From NCBI GenBank assembly GCA_049601975.1, contig JBMYRC010000150.1, positions 1 to 9,850 on the forward strand: a DNA stretch of 9,850 nt, written 5' to 3'. Shown here one piece after another: positions 1-7,553 of the stretch. The position numbers and the translations under genes were made by a program. How positions within the stretch are numbered: the stretch's first letter is position 1; each line of letters begins with the position of its first letter. Source of the stretch: UBA6544 sp049601975 (GTDB taxonomy: Bacteria; Pseudomonadota; Alphaproteobacteria; UBA8366). Under the pieces are notes generated by a model. That model did no database searches. It was not told the origin of the DNA and saw only the letters and a list, made by a program, of their open reading frames with translations.

Positions 1-1544
1 GCGGCGTCATCGGCGCTGTTCACCAGCTTCTCTTGAGCGCACGGCACGCCCGCCTCGGCAAGAATTGCCTTGGCTTCCATCTCGTTATACTTACCGGGCT
101 TGAGGGTTGGGGCTTCCGGCATTCCTTCGATTGACGGCAGGCCTTTTTGGAATCCTTCCTCGATCTTGGCGAGCGCCGCCACGACCTCGAGTGCGCGGTA
201 CGGCTCCGCGATACAGGGAAAACCAGCTTCCTCGAACTTGTCGAGCACGTGTTTCGGACCGGTGACTGACATGAGGATCAAGGCGTCCGGATATTTCTCT
301 CGGATTGGCTTCAAGGCCTCGATGATCGATTCCGATAATTGTTCGGAATAGGCAAGGAAGGCAAAGAAACCGACGACGGCGTCATAATTGCCTTCGCCGA
401 GGATCACATCGAAATTTTTGGTGATTAGCGACAGATCATTATAGACCATCGCCGTGAAGTCGACCGGGTTGCGCGTGCCGGCGAAGGGAATGAGTTCTTT
501 CAGCTTCGCCTGCGCGGCATCGGGCAGGGGCTCCATTTCCAGCCCCGCGTCGGAGGCCGCGTCCGCCATCATGACGGCGGCACCGCCTGAGATCGACCCG
601 ACCGCGACGTTGCGGCCTTTCGGTAGCACGCCGTTGCTCGCCGCGTGGGTAATGTCGATCAATTCGTCGACCGTGAGGCAGCGATAGGCGTTATAACGCT
701 CGAACACCGCGTCATAGACTTGATCGGCGCCGGTGAGCGACGCTGTGTGAGAGGCAGCTGCCTGGGTGCCGACGTCAGAGCGCCCGACCTTTTGGATCAG
801 CACCGGCTTCCGCGCTTCGTAGGCGAGGCGCAGGGCTTCTTCCAGGCGTGCGCCGTCCTTACAGCCTTCGATATAGGCACAAATGACGTCAGTACCCGGG
901 TCTTGCGACATGAAGGCGATGCATTCGGCGACGTCAACATCGACCTCGTTGCCTGTCGTCACCCAATAGGAAAACCCGATGCCCTTCTCACGGCCGAGCA
1001 CGAAGCAGTGCGAGCCGAAGGCGCCGGATTGGCTGACCATGCCGACATTGCCGACCTTGGGCATGCCGTGGGTGAAGCTGGTCGAAAAAGTCGCGTAGAT
1101 ATGGTTCTTCGGGTTGAAGTAGCCAAGGCAGTTCGGGCCGACAATGCGCATCCCGGCGTCCTTACCGATCTGCTTGAGGCGGGCTTGATTGGCGATACCT
1201 TGCTCGCCTGCTTCAGCGAAACCGGACGTCAATGTGACCAGCGCCTTCACACCTTTTCGGGCACAGGCCTCGGCGGTCTCCAGCGCCAGCGATTCCGGCA
1301 CCGCCATGATCGCCATATCGACTGGGCCGTCGACATCCTCGATACTTGGGAAGGCGGGCAGGCCTTGGACCGTGTCGCGGGTCGGGTTGATCGGATAGAA
1401 GTCGCCTTCGTAGCCGTATTCCTTGAAGAACCGGACGGGGATGCCGCCGATCTTGCTCGGGTTGTCAGAGGCGCCGAGAACGGCGCAGGCCCGTGGCCAG
1501 AACATTGCGTTGAGTGTTTCCGCACTTTTGAGAAGATCGGACAT
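1..1544 (-). CDS. ADP-forming acyl-CoA synthetase (acetate--CoA ligase family), 3' end cut by window edge
   Basis: This gene encodes a cytoplasmic enzyme of the NDP-forming acyl-CoA synthetase family, which interconverts acyl-CoA + ADP + Pi and acid + CoA + ATP. The frame is open from ATG at 1544 to base 1, giving about 514 visible residues; family members are usually near 700. A CoA-binding Rossmann domain lies at about residues 8-135 (AVLGASDNPSKIGG near the start, RIVGPNCLG near its end). A succinyl-CoA-ligase-like domain follows at about 150-290 and carries QAAASHTASLTG, whose His266 matches the phosphorylated histidine of the family. A third domain with SISGGAAVMMAD follows. The visible part ends in the beginning of the ATP-grasp module (MEAKAILAEAGVP, then LVNSADDA). 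AGGGAA about 10 bases upstream is a possible ribosome site. It lies 45 bp behind the flavin reductase gene on the same strand. The acid used is unknown; acetate is only the family default. Confidence 0.93.
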   Translation of the reverse strand, partial: MSDLLKSAETLNAMFWPRACAVLGASDNPSKIGGIPVRFFKEYGYEGDFYPINPTRDTVQGLPAFPSIEDVDGPVDMAIMAVPESLALETAEACARKGVKALVTLTSGFAEAGEQGIANQARLKQIGKDAGMRIVGPNCLGYFNPKNHIYATFSTSFTHGMPKVGNVGMVSQSGAFGSHCFVLGREKGIGFSYWVTTGNEVDVDVAECIAFMSQDPGTDVICAYIEGCKDGARLEEALRLAYEARKPVLIQKVGRSDVGTQAAASHTASLTGADQVYDAVFERYNAYRCLTVDELIDITHAASNGVLPKGRNVAVGSISGGAAVMMADAASDAGLEMEPLPDAAQAKLKELIPFAGTRNPVDFTAMVYNDLSLITKNFDVILGEGNYDAVVGFFAFLAYSEQLSESIIEALKPIREKYPDALILMSVTGPKHVLDKFEEAGFPCIAEPYRALEVVAALAKIEEGFQKGLPSIEGMPEAPTLKPGKYNEMEAKAILAEAGVPCAQEKLVNSADDA

Positions 1545-1589
1545 GCCCGTAAGGTTCCCTAGATCGTTATTGTTTTAGAGCGCCCCCGT

Positions 1590-2219
1590 TTATTCGGGAC
1601 GCCGCATAGTAAAAATTGTGTCGGAATTCACGACTGCATAGTCCTGATATCCAAGTCGGGCGATTGGTCGCATCTTACCGACGTCGACCTGGCCCTCCTT
1701 GGTGATGAAATCGTCCTTGATATGAATGCCGACGACTTGTCCGAAAATGACGCAATAGACGTCGTTCGGGTCGTCTCCCGGAAGCTCAACCGTCTTGATG
1801 TACTTGCACTCGAGATGTACCGGCACTTCCGCAACGCGCGGCGGCTTTACCGTGACGGATGCTTCCGCAGTGAGGCCGGCCAGCGCCAGTTCATCGACGT
1901 CCTTGCCAACGCCCGCCGCTGTCGCGTTCATCGCCTCGCGTGTCTCCCAGGTGGTGATGTTGCAGACGAATTCGCCGGTCTCTTCGATATTGCGCTGAGA
2001 ATCCTTGTGATCGTCGTCGTGCGACGAACTGCCGCGACTGGCGGAGAACATCACCGTCGGCGGGCGATAGGAGACGGCATTGAAAAAGCTGTACGGTGCC
2101 AGGTTAACGATTCCGGAAGTGTCGACGGAAGTGATCCAGCCGATGGGGCGCGGAATGACCAGGCTGTTGAACGGATTCTTCGATAAGCCGTGACCGGTCT
2201 TTCCAGGTTCATAGAACAT
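1590..2219 (-). CDS. Flavin reductase family protein (FMN-binding split barrel)
   Basis: The product is a 209-residue protein of the DIM6/NTAB flavin-reductase-like family, soluble and probably FMN-binding. Family hallmarks are visible: the N-terminal FNSLVIPRPIGWITSVD (residues about 17-33), then NLAPYSFFNAVSYRPPTVMFS (about 39-59), then the NIEETGEFVCN block near residue 80. I chose ATG 2219 because MFYEPG is the usual family N-terminus and a GGGAT sits about 8 bases upstream. The frame is open back to an ATG at 2327, but that start would add 36 non-conserved residues and overlap soxG by 71 bp. The gene follows soxG by 37 bp on the same strand and precedes the CoA ligase by 45 bp, so co-transcription is likely. 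Family members either supply reduced flavin to a monooxygenase or reduce other substrates. No monooxygenase is in the window, so the actual role is open. Confidence 0.88.
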   Translation of the reverse strand: MFYEPGKTGHGLSKNPFNSLVIPRPIGWITSVDTSGIVNLAPYSFFNAVSYRPPTVMFSASRGSSSHDDDHKDSQRNIEETGEFVCNITTWETREAMNATAAGVGKDVDELALAGLTAEASVTVKPPRVAEVPVHLECKYIKTVELPGDDPNDVYCVIFGQVVGIHIKDDFITKEGQVDVGKMRPIARLGYQDYAVVNSDTIFTMRRPE

Positions 2220-2256
2220 GGCTGTATCCCGTTTGGTGAAAGGTGAGCAGTCTTGA

Positions 2257-2856
2257 TCAGACGGTTTCGATGGAAACGCCGTACTCCATTCCGGCATCTT
2301 CGAGCCAGGTCCAAAGATACTCTGCAAAGGACCGACGGGCGAATATCCGATATGTTGTTTCGTCTATCTGATATAGCGCGATCTGTGCCTTGGCCAAATT
2401 GGTTTGAACGACGGAGCCGGTCTTAAATGCTCGCGGATGCAGGTCGATTGTGCAGCCTTTGGTGAGTACGTCGCGTGATTTTGGTCCGGCGACCTCAACA
2501 GCTGCAAAAGCATCACCGACCTCTACCGCCGCCGCGTTAAAGGCTGCGAGCTTTTGGCGGAGTTCGTTTACAGATGGCAGAGCAGCGTCGTCACCGACGA
2601 GCCACCAGCGATCCGGCCCCATCCAAAACACGATGAGGGCATCACTCTTTGCCGTACCGGGAGATTCCGACGGGATGTTCACTCCAAGTACTTGGTGGAC
2701 CGCACTGGCGAACGCGTCGCTCCAGATACCACGCAATTCGATGATTTGCGGCACCGATAAGACCGTAAGATGGACGCCGTTTTCATCTCCTGTTTGGGCA
2801 CGCGCGGCGAGGCCGAGGTGATCGAGCGGGCCCTGGCGTTGTGTGGGATTAGCCAT
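2257..2856 (-). CDS. soxG: Sarcosine oxidase gamma subunit
   Basis: This is the small gamma subunit (199 residues) of heterotetrameric sarcosine oxidase, which packs against the other subunits and has no catalytic cofactor of its own. Family features are the WMGPDRWWLVG stretch (about residues 78-88), the GDAFAAVEVAGPKSRDVL segment (about 114-131) and the GCTIDLHPRAFKTGSVVQT block (about 134-152). The last is the most diagnostic signature and aligns with the YgfZ/GcvT-like fold of SoxG. Length is normal for the family. The ATG at 2856 has GGAAAG seven bases upstream, inside the end of soxA. The gene overlaps the soxA stop by 8 bp, implying coupled translation and coordinated stoichiometry. 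Confidence 0.93.
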   Translation of the reverse strand: MANPTQRQGPLDHLGLAARAQTGDENGVHLTVLSVPQIIELRGIWSDAFASAVHQVLGVNIPSESPGTAKSDALIVFWMGPDRWWLVGDDAALPSVNELRQKLAAFNAAAVEVGDAFAAVEVAGPKSRDVLTKGCTIDLHPRAFKTGSVVQTNLAKAQIALYQIDETTYRIFARRSFAEYLWTWLEDAGMEYGVSIETV

Positions 2857-5851
2857 GGAGGCGCTTTCCTTCCGGATCGAAGAAGACCGGGCTGGTGACG
2901 GTTGCCGTGACCGTTCGGCCGTCCTCTAGGGGAAGGCGCACCGGTTCACCTAATTTCGCGCGACCGTTTTCCAGCATGGCGAGCGCGATGGATCGGCCGA
3001 GTGTCGGGCTGTAATAGCTGGATGTGACGTGGCCGAGCGTCTTCATTGGAGGTTTCGGCAAAACGCGCTCCACAATATGCGCACCCTCGGGCAGCACCTC
3101 TTGGGCGTCCGTCGTCAACAATCCGACAAATTGACGGCGTTCCGGTGCCGTCATGTCGGCACGCGAGAGGGAACGCTTGCCGAGGAAGTCCTTCTTCTTT
3201 GAGACCAAACCGCCCATGCCGAGATCGTCCGGTGTCACTGTGCCGTCGGTGTCCTGACCGACTGCGATGTAACCCTTCTCCGCGCGCAGCACGTGCAGGG
3301 CTTCCGTCCCGAAGGGCACAAGGCCGAACTTCTCTCCCGCCGTCACACAGGCATTCCATAGGTCCATGCCGTAGCTCGCCGCCACATTGATCTCGTAACT
3401 CAGCTCGCCCGTGAAACTTACCCGGAAAACGCGGGCCGGAAGACCGGCGACGGTTCCTTCGCGCCATGTCATGAAGGGAAAGGCTTCGGGTGAGATGTCC
3501 ATCTCGGTCAGCGATGCCAAGAGCGCGCGGGCATTCGGACCGGCGAGGTTAACCGTTGCGTATTGCTCCGTGACCGAAGCGCAGAAGACCTGCATCTCCG
3601 GCCATTCGGTTTGCAGCCATTCCTCAAGCCAACCCAGAACATGGGCCGCGTTGCTGGTTGTCGTGTGCATCAAATAATGGTTTTCGCCAAGACGTGCCGT
3701 GACGCCATCATCGAAAATCATTCCGTCTTCACCGCACATCAAACCGTAACGGCATCGACCCACCTTCAGAAGGTCCCATTTGTTGGTATAGACCCAATTG
3801 AGAAGCTTCGCCGCATCGGGGCCCTGGATGTCGATTTTCCCGAGCGTCGTCGCATCCAGAATACCGACCGCATTTCGGACGGCATGGATTTCTCTGTGGA
3901 CCGCGTCCCATTTCCCTTCGCCCGGTTTCGGGTAATAAAAGGGCCGCCGCCATTGGCTAACCAACTCGAACTCGGCACCTGCACGTTCATGCCACGCATC
4001 CATTGGTGTCTTGCGCAGCGGGTCCGCCAATATCGGGCCGACATCGCGCCCGGCCATGGCGCCAAAAGTAACCGGAGTATAAGGCGAGCGGAAAGTCGTC
4101 ACGCCGACTTCAGCCACTTCTTTCTCCACCGCCTGCGCCAAGATCGCGAGGCCGTTAATATTACCGACCTTACCTTGATCGGTCCCCATGCCGGTCGTGG
4201 TGTAACGTTTCATATGTTCGATTGACACAAAACCTTCGCGCGCTGCGAGCTGAATATCGGCGGCAGTGGAATCATTTTGAAAATCGACGAAATGTTTCCC
4301 GCCTTGCCCGATCGGTTCCGTCGACGGCACCAGCCATAGGTTACGCGATGACCCGGTCTCTATTTTCTCCGCGACCGGATGAGTGCCGGTGGTCTTGTCA
4401 AATCCGGTATCCGCAGCTGCTTCCATACCGGCATACCAGCCTTCTTCGAGACAAAGGCTGAGATCGAATGCGCCGTTACAGGCACCGGCCGAGCGTTGCT
4501 TTTGCGCGGCTTTTCCCGGCACGAAAGCGCCAATTTCCGAGTTGTAAGATAGTTTCCCTTGGGATTGCGAGAAAAGATGCACTGTCGGGCTCCATCCCCC
4601 GGACATCAACACGGAGTCACAATCGATGCGACGGGGCGAGCCCGTAACCGTCATGCCGTCATCGCTCAACGACATGGTGTCGACCGCCTCTATCCTATTC
4701 TTGCCATAGGTGGAGGTGATGGCTTGTCCGAGGGTGACTTCGATACCTTCCTTGCGGGCCAATTGGGGCATAATTCCCGACACTTCTGCCCGTGTATCCA
4801 AAACCGAAACTTCAACACCTTCACCCGCGAGTGCGATGGCGGAGCGGTATGCCGTGTCGTTGCTAGTAAAAACCACGGCGCGTTGTCCCGCCTTAACCCC
4901 GTAACGCCGTATGTAGTCGTGAGCCGCGCCCGCCAGCATCGTGCCGGGGCGGTCATTGTCTCGGAACACCAAGGAACGTTCGATGGCGCCCGTCGCCAGC
5001 ACGACCTGTTTGGCCCGAAAACTCCAGAGGCGCTGGCGTGGCATTTCTATCGGCGCGGCGGCTAGGTGGTCGGTGATGCGTTCCAGTGCAGTCAGATGGT
5101 TGTGGTCGTAATATCCGAATACTGTTGTTCTCGGTAGCAGCGTCACTTCGGGTATGGAGGCTAGCTCGGCGCGCGCGGCTTCAAGCCATTCCGACGCCTC
5201 GATCCCGTCAATGTGCTCATGACTTGAAAGCAGATTGCCGCCCAACTCCGAATCTTCGTCCGCTAGAATAACGCGTGCACCTGTCCGAGCCGCAGCGAGT
5301 GCCGCCGCAAGACCAGCGGGCCCCGCACCGACCACCAACACGTCGCAGTGGCGGTGCATCTTGTCATAGCGGTCCGGGTCGCCTTCGTCTGGTGCCTTGC
5401 CCATACCGGCGGCGCCGCGGATAAAATGCTCATATGTCGTCCACAGCGATGCCGGCCACTTGAATGTCTTATAGTAAAATCCGGCGGGAAGGAGGCGTGA
5501 GAATACATTGAAGACTGCATGGGCATCAAACCGAAGGCTCGGCCAGCGGTTTTGACTATCAGCGACAAGCCCATCGTAAAGTTCGACCTGTGTCGCGCGT
5601 AGATTAGGGGTCGCACGTCCGCCGATGCCGATGGTGACCAGCGCATTCGGCTCCTCGGATCCGGAAGAGAGAATACCACGCGGGCGGTGATACTTAAAAC
5701 TGCGCCCAATCAGATGAACACCATTGGCGAGCAAACCGGACGCCAATGTGTCGCCGTGATATCCGGAATAAGATTTACCGTCGAACGTAAAGTAGACGCG
5801 GGCCTCCCGGTCGATACGTCCACCCGATGCGATGCGAAAAGTTTGTATCAT
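2849..5851 (-). CDS. soxA: Sarcosine oxidase alpha subunit
   Basis: The alpha subunit (1000 residues, full length) binds NAD+ and tetrahydrofolate in the heterotetrameric enzyme that oxidises sarcosine to glycine with H2O2. The released methyl group goes to 5,10-methylene-tetrahydrofolate, or to formaldehyde if folate is absent. The domains read in the expected order. First comes a ferredoxin-like N-terminal domain (about 15-105, GRSFKYHRPRG at 49-59) with no cysteines, so it cannot hold an Fe-S cluster. A dinucleotide-binding oxidoreductase region follows (VVGAGPAG at 173-180, VVLATGAIERS at 283-293), then the central linker domain. Last is a GcvT-like aminomethyltransferase half (about 615-890) with GMIFDDGV (709-717) holding the candidate folate-binding aspartate and QDTDGTVTPDDLGMGGLV (866-883), closed by a GcvT C-terminal barrel (about 905-990). 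The start at 5851 overlaps the soxD stop as ATGA. N-methylglutamate dehydrogenase large subunits share this architecture, so substrate is inferred. Confidence 0.95.
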   Translation of the reverse strand: MIQTFRIASGGRIDREARVYFTFDGKSYSGYHGDTLASGLLANGVHLIGRSFKYHRPRGILSSGSEEPNALVTIGIGGRATPNLRATQVELYDGLVADSQNRWPSLRFDAHAVFNVFSRLLPAGFYYKTFKWPASLWTTYEHFIRGAAGMGKAPDEGDPDRYDKMHRHCDVLVVGAGPAGLAAALAAARTGARVILADEDSELGGNLLSSHEHIDGIEASEWLEAARAELASIPEVTLLPRTTVFGYYDHNHLTALERITDHLAAAPIEMPRQRLWSFRAKQVVLATGAIERSLVFRDNDRPGTMLAGAAHDYIRRYGVKAGQRAVVFTSNDTAYRSAIALAGEGVEVSVLDTRAEVSGIMPQLARKEGIEVTLGQAITSTYGKNRIEAVDTMSLSDDGMTVTGSPRRIDCDSVLMSGGWSPTVHLFSQSQGKLSYNSEIGAFVPGKAAQKQRSAGACNGAFDLSLCLEEGWYAGMEAAADTGFDKTTGTHPVAEKIETGSSRNLWLVPSTEPIGQGGKHFVDFQNDSTAADIQLAAREGFVSIEHMKRYTTTGMGTDQGKVGNINGLAILAQAVEKEVAEVGVTTFRSPYTPVTFGAMAGRDVGPILADPLRKTPMDAWHERAGAEFELVSQWRRPFYYPKPGEGKWDAVHREIHAVRNAVGILDATTLGKIDIQGPDAAKLLNWVYTNKWDLLKVGRCRYGLMCGEDGMIFDDGVTARLGENHYLMHTTTSNAAHVLGWLEEWLQTEWPEMQVFCASVTEQYATVNLAGPNARALLASLTEMDISPEAFPFMTWREGTVAGLPARVFRVSFTGELSYEINVAASYGMDLWNACVTAGEKFGLVPFGTEALHVLRAEKGYIAVGQDTDGTVTPDDLGMGGLVSKKKDFLGKRSLSRADMTAPERRQFVGLLTTDAQEVLPEGAHIVERVLPKPPMKTLGHVTSSYYSPTLGRSIALAMLENGRAKLGEPVRLPLEDGRTVTATVTSPVFFDPEGKRLHG

Positions 5852-6129
5852 TCGGGAAATTCCGGTTTTTCGTCTTCAACCTTATAAGACGCATAGAATT
5901 GGTGCGTAACCGTGTGCCGGACGGCATTGAACCATCTCCCGCATCCGGCCTCATGCTGCCAGCGCTCATAATGCCATCCTTTCGGATTGCTGCGCTTGAA
6001 GACATAGTCCGCCCATTCATCGTCGGACAGTGCCTCGGGTTCTGTTGGGCGCGCAATATGGGCCTCACCACCGTAGTGAAATTCATGCTCGTCGCGCTCG
6101 CCACAATAGGGGCAATTGATAATAAGCAT
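5848..6129 (-). CDS. soxD: Sarcosine oxidase delta subunit (zinc-binding)
   Basis: This 93-residue protein is the delta subunit of heterotetrameric sarcosine oxidase. It carries a structural zinc and helps hold alpha and beta together. The start MLIINCPYCG gives the Cys6/Cys9 pair, and WQHEAGCGRWFNA gives His59 and Cys63. These are, as I recall, the same positions as the zinc ligands described for the bacterial enzyme. Other family marks are RPTEP near residue 27 and SDDEWADYVFKRSNPKGWHYERW at about 35-57. The gene starts 2 bp after the soxB stop and its TGA overlaps the soxA ATG by 4 bp, so translation is probably coupled across the three genes. No clear Shine-Dalgarno sequence precedes it. 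Confidence 0.95.
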   Translation of the reverse strand: MLIINCPYCGERDEHEFHYGGEAHIARPTEPEALSDDEWADYVFKRSNPKGWHYERWQHEAGCGRWFNAVRHTVTHQFYASYKVEDEKPEFPE

Positions 6130-6131
6130 GG

Positions 6132-7385
6132 CTAGTGAGCTACCGCAGCGGCGATATTCTCGTCGATGAGACGGCCGCTGCTGAAGCGTGACAACGCGAA
6201 GGGGGCTGCAATGGTATGGGGTTCATCGCGTGCGATGGTGTGTGCGAAAACGTGGCCGGATCCCGGTGTTGCCTTGAACCCACCGGTACCCCAACCACAA
6301 TTGAAATAGAGCCCCTTAATCGGTGTTTTGGTGATGAGTGGGCTTGCATCCGGACAAATATCTACGATACCGGCCCAGCTGCGCATCATACGAATGCGGC
6401 TGAAGATCGGGAAAAGTTCGGTCAGTGCGCCCATTTGATGTTCGATGACATTGAAAGCACCGCGCTGCGCATATGAATTGAAGAGGTCCGCGCCGGCACC
6501 AATGACCAATTCGCCTTTATCTGATTGGCTAAGATACACATGAACCGTGTTCGACATGAGGACCGTGTTCATGATCGGCTTCAGCGGCTCGGAGACAAGA
6601 GCCTGCAAGGGATGGCTTTCAACGGGCAGGCGTAAACCCGCCATCTCCGCCATGACGGAGGAGTGTCCAGCTGCCACGCAACCTACTTTCTGTGTCTTTA
6701 TATTGCCCCGCGTTGTGCAAACACCCCTAACTTCGCCATTCTCGATGTCAAATCCGGTTACTTCACAGTTTTGAATGATGTCGACACCAAGCGCGTCTGC
6801 TCCCCGCGCATAGCCCCACGCCACCGCGTCATGCCGAGCGACACCGGCTTTCCGTTGCAGGCTGGCGCCCAACACCGGATAACGAACATCGCGGGCGGTG
6901 TTGATAATTGGGCAGAATTTCTTCACTTGCTGCGGCGTTAGGAACTCAAGTTCTACACCCTGCAGCCGGTTTGCATTATGTCGGCGGGCAATTTCCTTTA
7001 GGTCACCTTCGGTATGAGCCATGTGGATCACCCCACGCGGGCTGAACATGACATTGTAGTTTAATTCCTTGGTGAGTTTCGGCCACATACTGAGAGCGTG
7101 GGCGTAAATACCGGTGCTTTCATCCTGCAGATAGTTCGCCCGGACGATAGTCGTGTTACGGCCCGTGTTGCCGCCGCCAAGCCAGCCCTTTTCGAGCACC
7201 GCAATATTAGTGAGACCGTGTTCTTTCGCCATGTAATAAGCGGTCGCCAGGCCGTGTCCGCCTGCACCAACGATAACGGCGTCGTATTCCGACTTCGGGT
7301 CTGGGCTGCGCCAAGCTTTCTCCCAGTTTTTATGAAAACTGAGTGCATTCCGCGCGAGGCTTATGATGGAGTAATTTTGCCGCAT
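6132..7385 (-). CDS. soxB: Sarcosine oxidase beta subunit (FAD/FMN catalytic subunit)
   Basis: The beta subunit (417 residues) holds the sarcosine-oxidising site, with non-covalent FAD and covalently bound FMN. It belongs to the D-amino-acid-oxidase (DAO) fold. The FAD-binding Rossmann motif is AVIVGAGGHGLATAYY at 36-51, followed by VLEKGWLGGGNTGRNTT (63-79). His185 in GVARHDAVAWGYAR matches the histidine that links FMN in characterised tetrameric enzymes. Arg82 in TIVRANY matches the carboxylate-binding arginine of sarcosine oxidases, and CGWGTGGFK (363-371) supplies the conserved lysine near the C-terminus. The protein ends in IAAAVAH, as related SoxB proteins do. The ATG at 7385 gives the N-terminal lead ending in AWRSP that is common in alphaproteobacterial homologues; no good ribosome site is visible. 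It is the first gene of the run, facing away from the regulator. Residue matches are from memory of family alignments. Confidence 0.95.
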   Translation of the reverse strand: MRQNYSIISLARNALSFHKNWEKAWRSPDPKSEYDAVIVGAGGHGLATAYYMAKEHGLTNIAVLEKGWLGGGNTGRNTTIVRANYLQDESTGIYAHALSMWPKLTKELNYNVMFSPRGVIHMAHTEGDLKEIARRHNANRLQGVELEFLTPQQVKKFCPIINTARDVRYPVLGASLQRKAGVARHDAVAWGYARGADALGVDIIQNCEVTGFDIENGEVRGVCTTRGNIKTQKVGCVAAGHSSVMAEMAGLRLPVESHPLQALVSEPLKPIMNTVLMSNTVHVYLSQSDKGELVIGAGADLFNSYAQRGAFNVIEHQMGALTELFPIFSRIRMMRSWAGIVDICPDASPLITKTPIKGLYFNCGWGTGGFKATPGSGHVFAHTIARDEPHTIAAPFALSRFSSGRLIDENIAAAVAH

Positions 7386-7440
7386 TTTGGAGCAATCTGG
7401 CCCGTGAAATAATGGATTGGAGTGTGTGCCGGTTCCTTAT

Positions 7441-7452
7441 TTCTTGCAAGAA
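7441..7452. promoter_or_regulatory. 12-bp perfect palindrome, possible operator for soxB
   Basis: The sequence TTCTTGCAAGAA is its own reverse complement. It lies 55 bp upstream of the soxB ATG, where an operator or activator site for the sox run would fit. The flanks do not extend the symmetry. Which protein would bind is unknown, and a 12-bp palindrome can occur by chance. Confidence 0.35.
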
Positions 7453-7490
7453 GGGAAGTGCGGCGAAGGAAATAATGTTTTGAAACTATC

Positions 7491-7519
7491 TTGTAACCAC
7501 GACTGGCTAATCTTATTTA
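7491..7519 (+). promoter_or_regulatory. Weak candidate promoter for the TetR-efflux operon
   Basis: TTGTAA at 7491-7496 (4 of 6 to the -35 consensus) is followed after 17 bp by TATTTA at 7514-7519 (3 of 6 to the -10 consensus). Transcription would start near 7526, inside the palindrome at 7522-7537, an arrangement suited to autorepression. The -10 match is poor, so this is only a suggestion. Confidence 0.25.
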
Positions 7520-7521
7520 TC

Positions 7522-7537
7522 AATCGAACGTTTGATT
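7522..7537. promoter_or_regulatory. Candidate TetR-family operator (16-bp near-palindrome)
   Basis: The sequence AATCGAACGTTTGATT is symmetric about the central ACGT in 7 of 8 base pairs; only 7526/7533 fail. It ends 16 bp before the regulator ATG. TetR-family repressors typically bind palindromes of about this length in front of their own gene, so the neighbouring CerR-type protein is the obvious candidate ligand. An alternative reading is ATCAA (7519-7523) and TTGAT (7532-7536) half-sites separated by 8 bp. Confidence 0.5.
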
Positions 7538-7553
7538 TATTGAAAATGGCAAA

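Larger units (their letters stand above)
7386..7553. promoter_or_regulatory. Divergent intergenic region between soxB and the TetR gene
   Basis: This 168-bp non-coding stretch separates the starts of the leftward sox run and the rightward efflux operon, so it must hold promoters for both. It is visibly richer in A/T than the flanking genes, especially 7471-7553. It contains two palindromes annotated separately. I find no convincing consensus promoter for soxB and no sigma-54 GG-N10-GC element on the minus strand. Confidence 0.85.

Noticed and set aside
645..1562. A 305-codon open frame on the plus strand
   Set aside because: It lies antisense to the acyl-CoA synthetase, whose motifs are unmistakable in the minus-strand frame. 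The plus-strand translation has no recognisable domain and is explained by codon bias of the real gene.
1581..1596. Short inverted repeat CCCG/CGGG around the flavin reductase stop, as a terminator
   Set aside because: The stem is only four pairs, overlaps coding sequence, and is not followed by a T tract in the direction of transcription.
1590..2327. Longer flavin reductase starting at 2327
   Set aside because: It would overlap soxG by 71 bp and add 36 residues that do not resemble the family. The internal ATG at 2219 gives the usual N-terminus and a plausible ribosome site.
3563..4225. A 220-codon open frame on the plus strand inside soxA
   Set aside because: It is antisense to the conserved GcvT-like part of SoxA. 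The product is rich in His and Arg, typical of a reverse-strand shadow, with no family motif.
7386..7500. Sigma-54 promoter for soxB
   Set aside because: GCAC and TTGCA pieces occur on the minus strand, but not with the required GG-N10-GC spacing.
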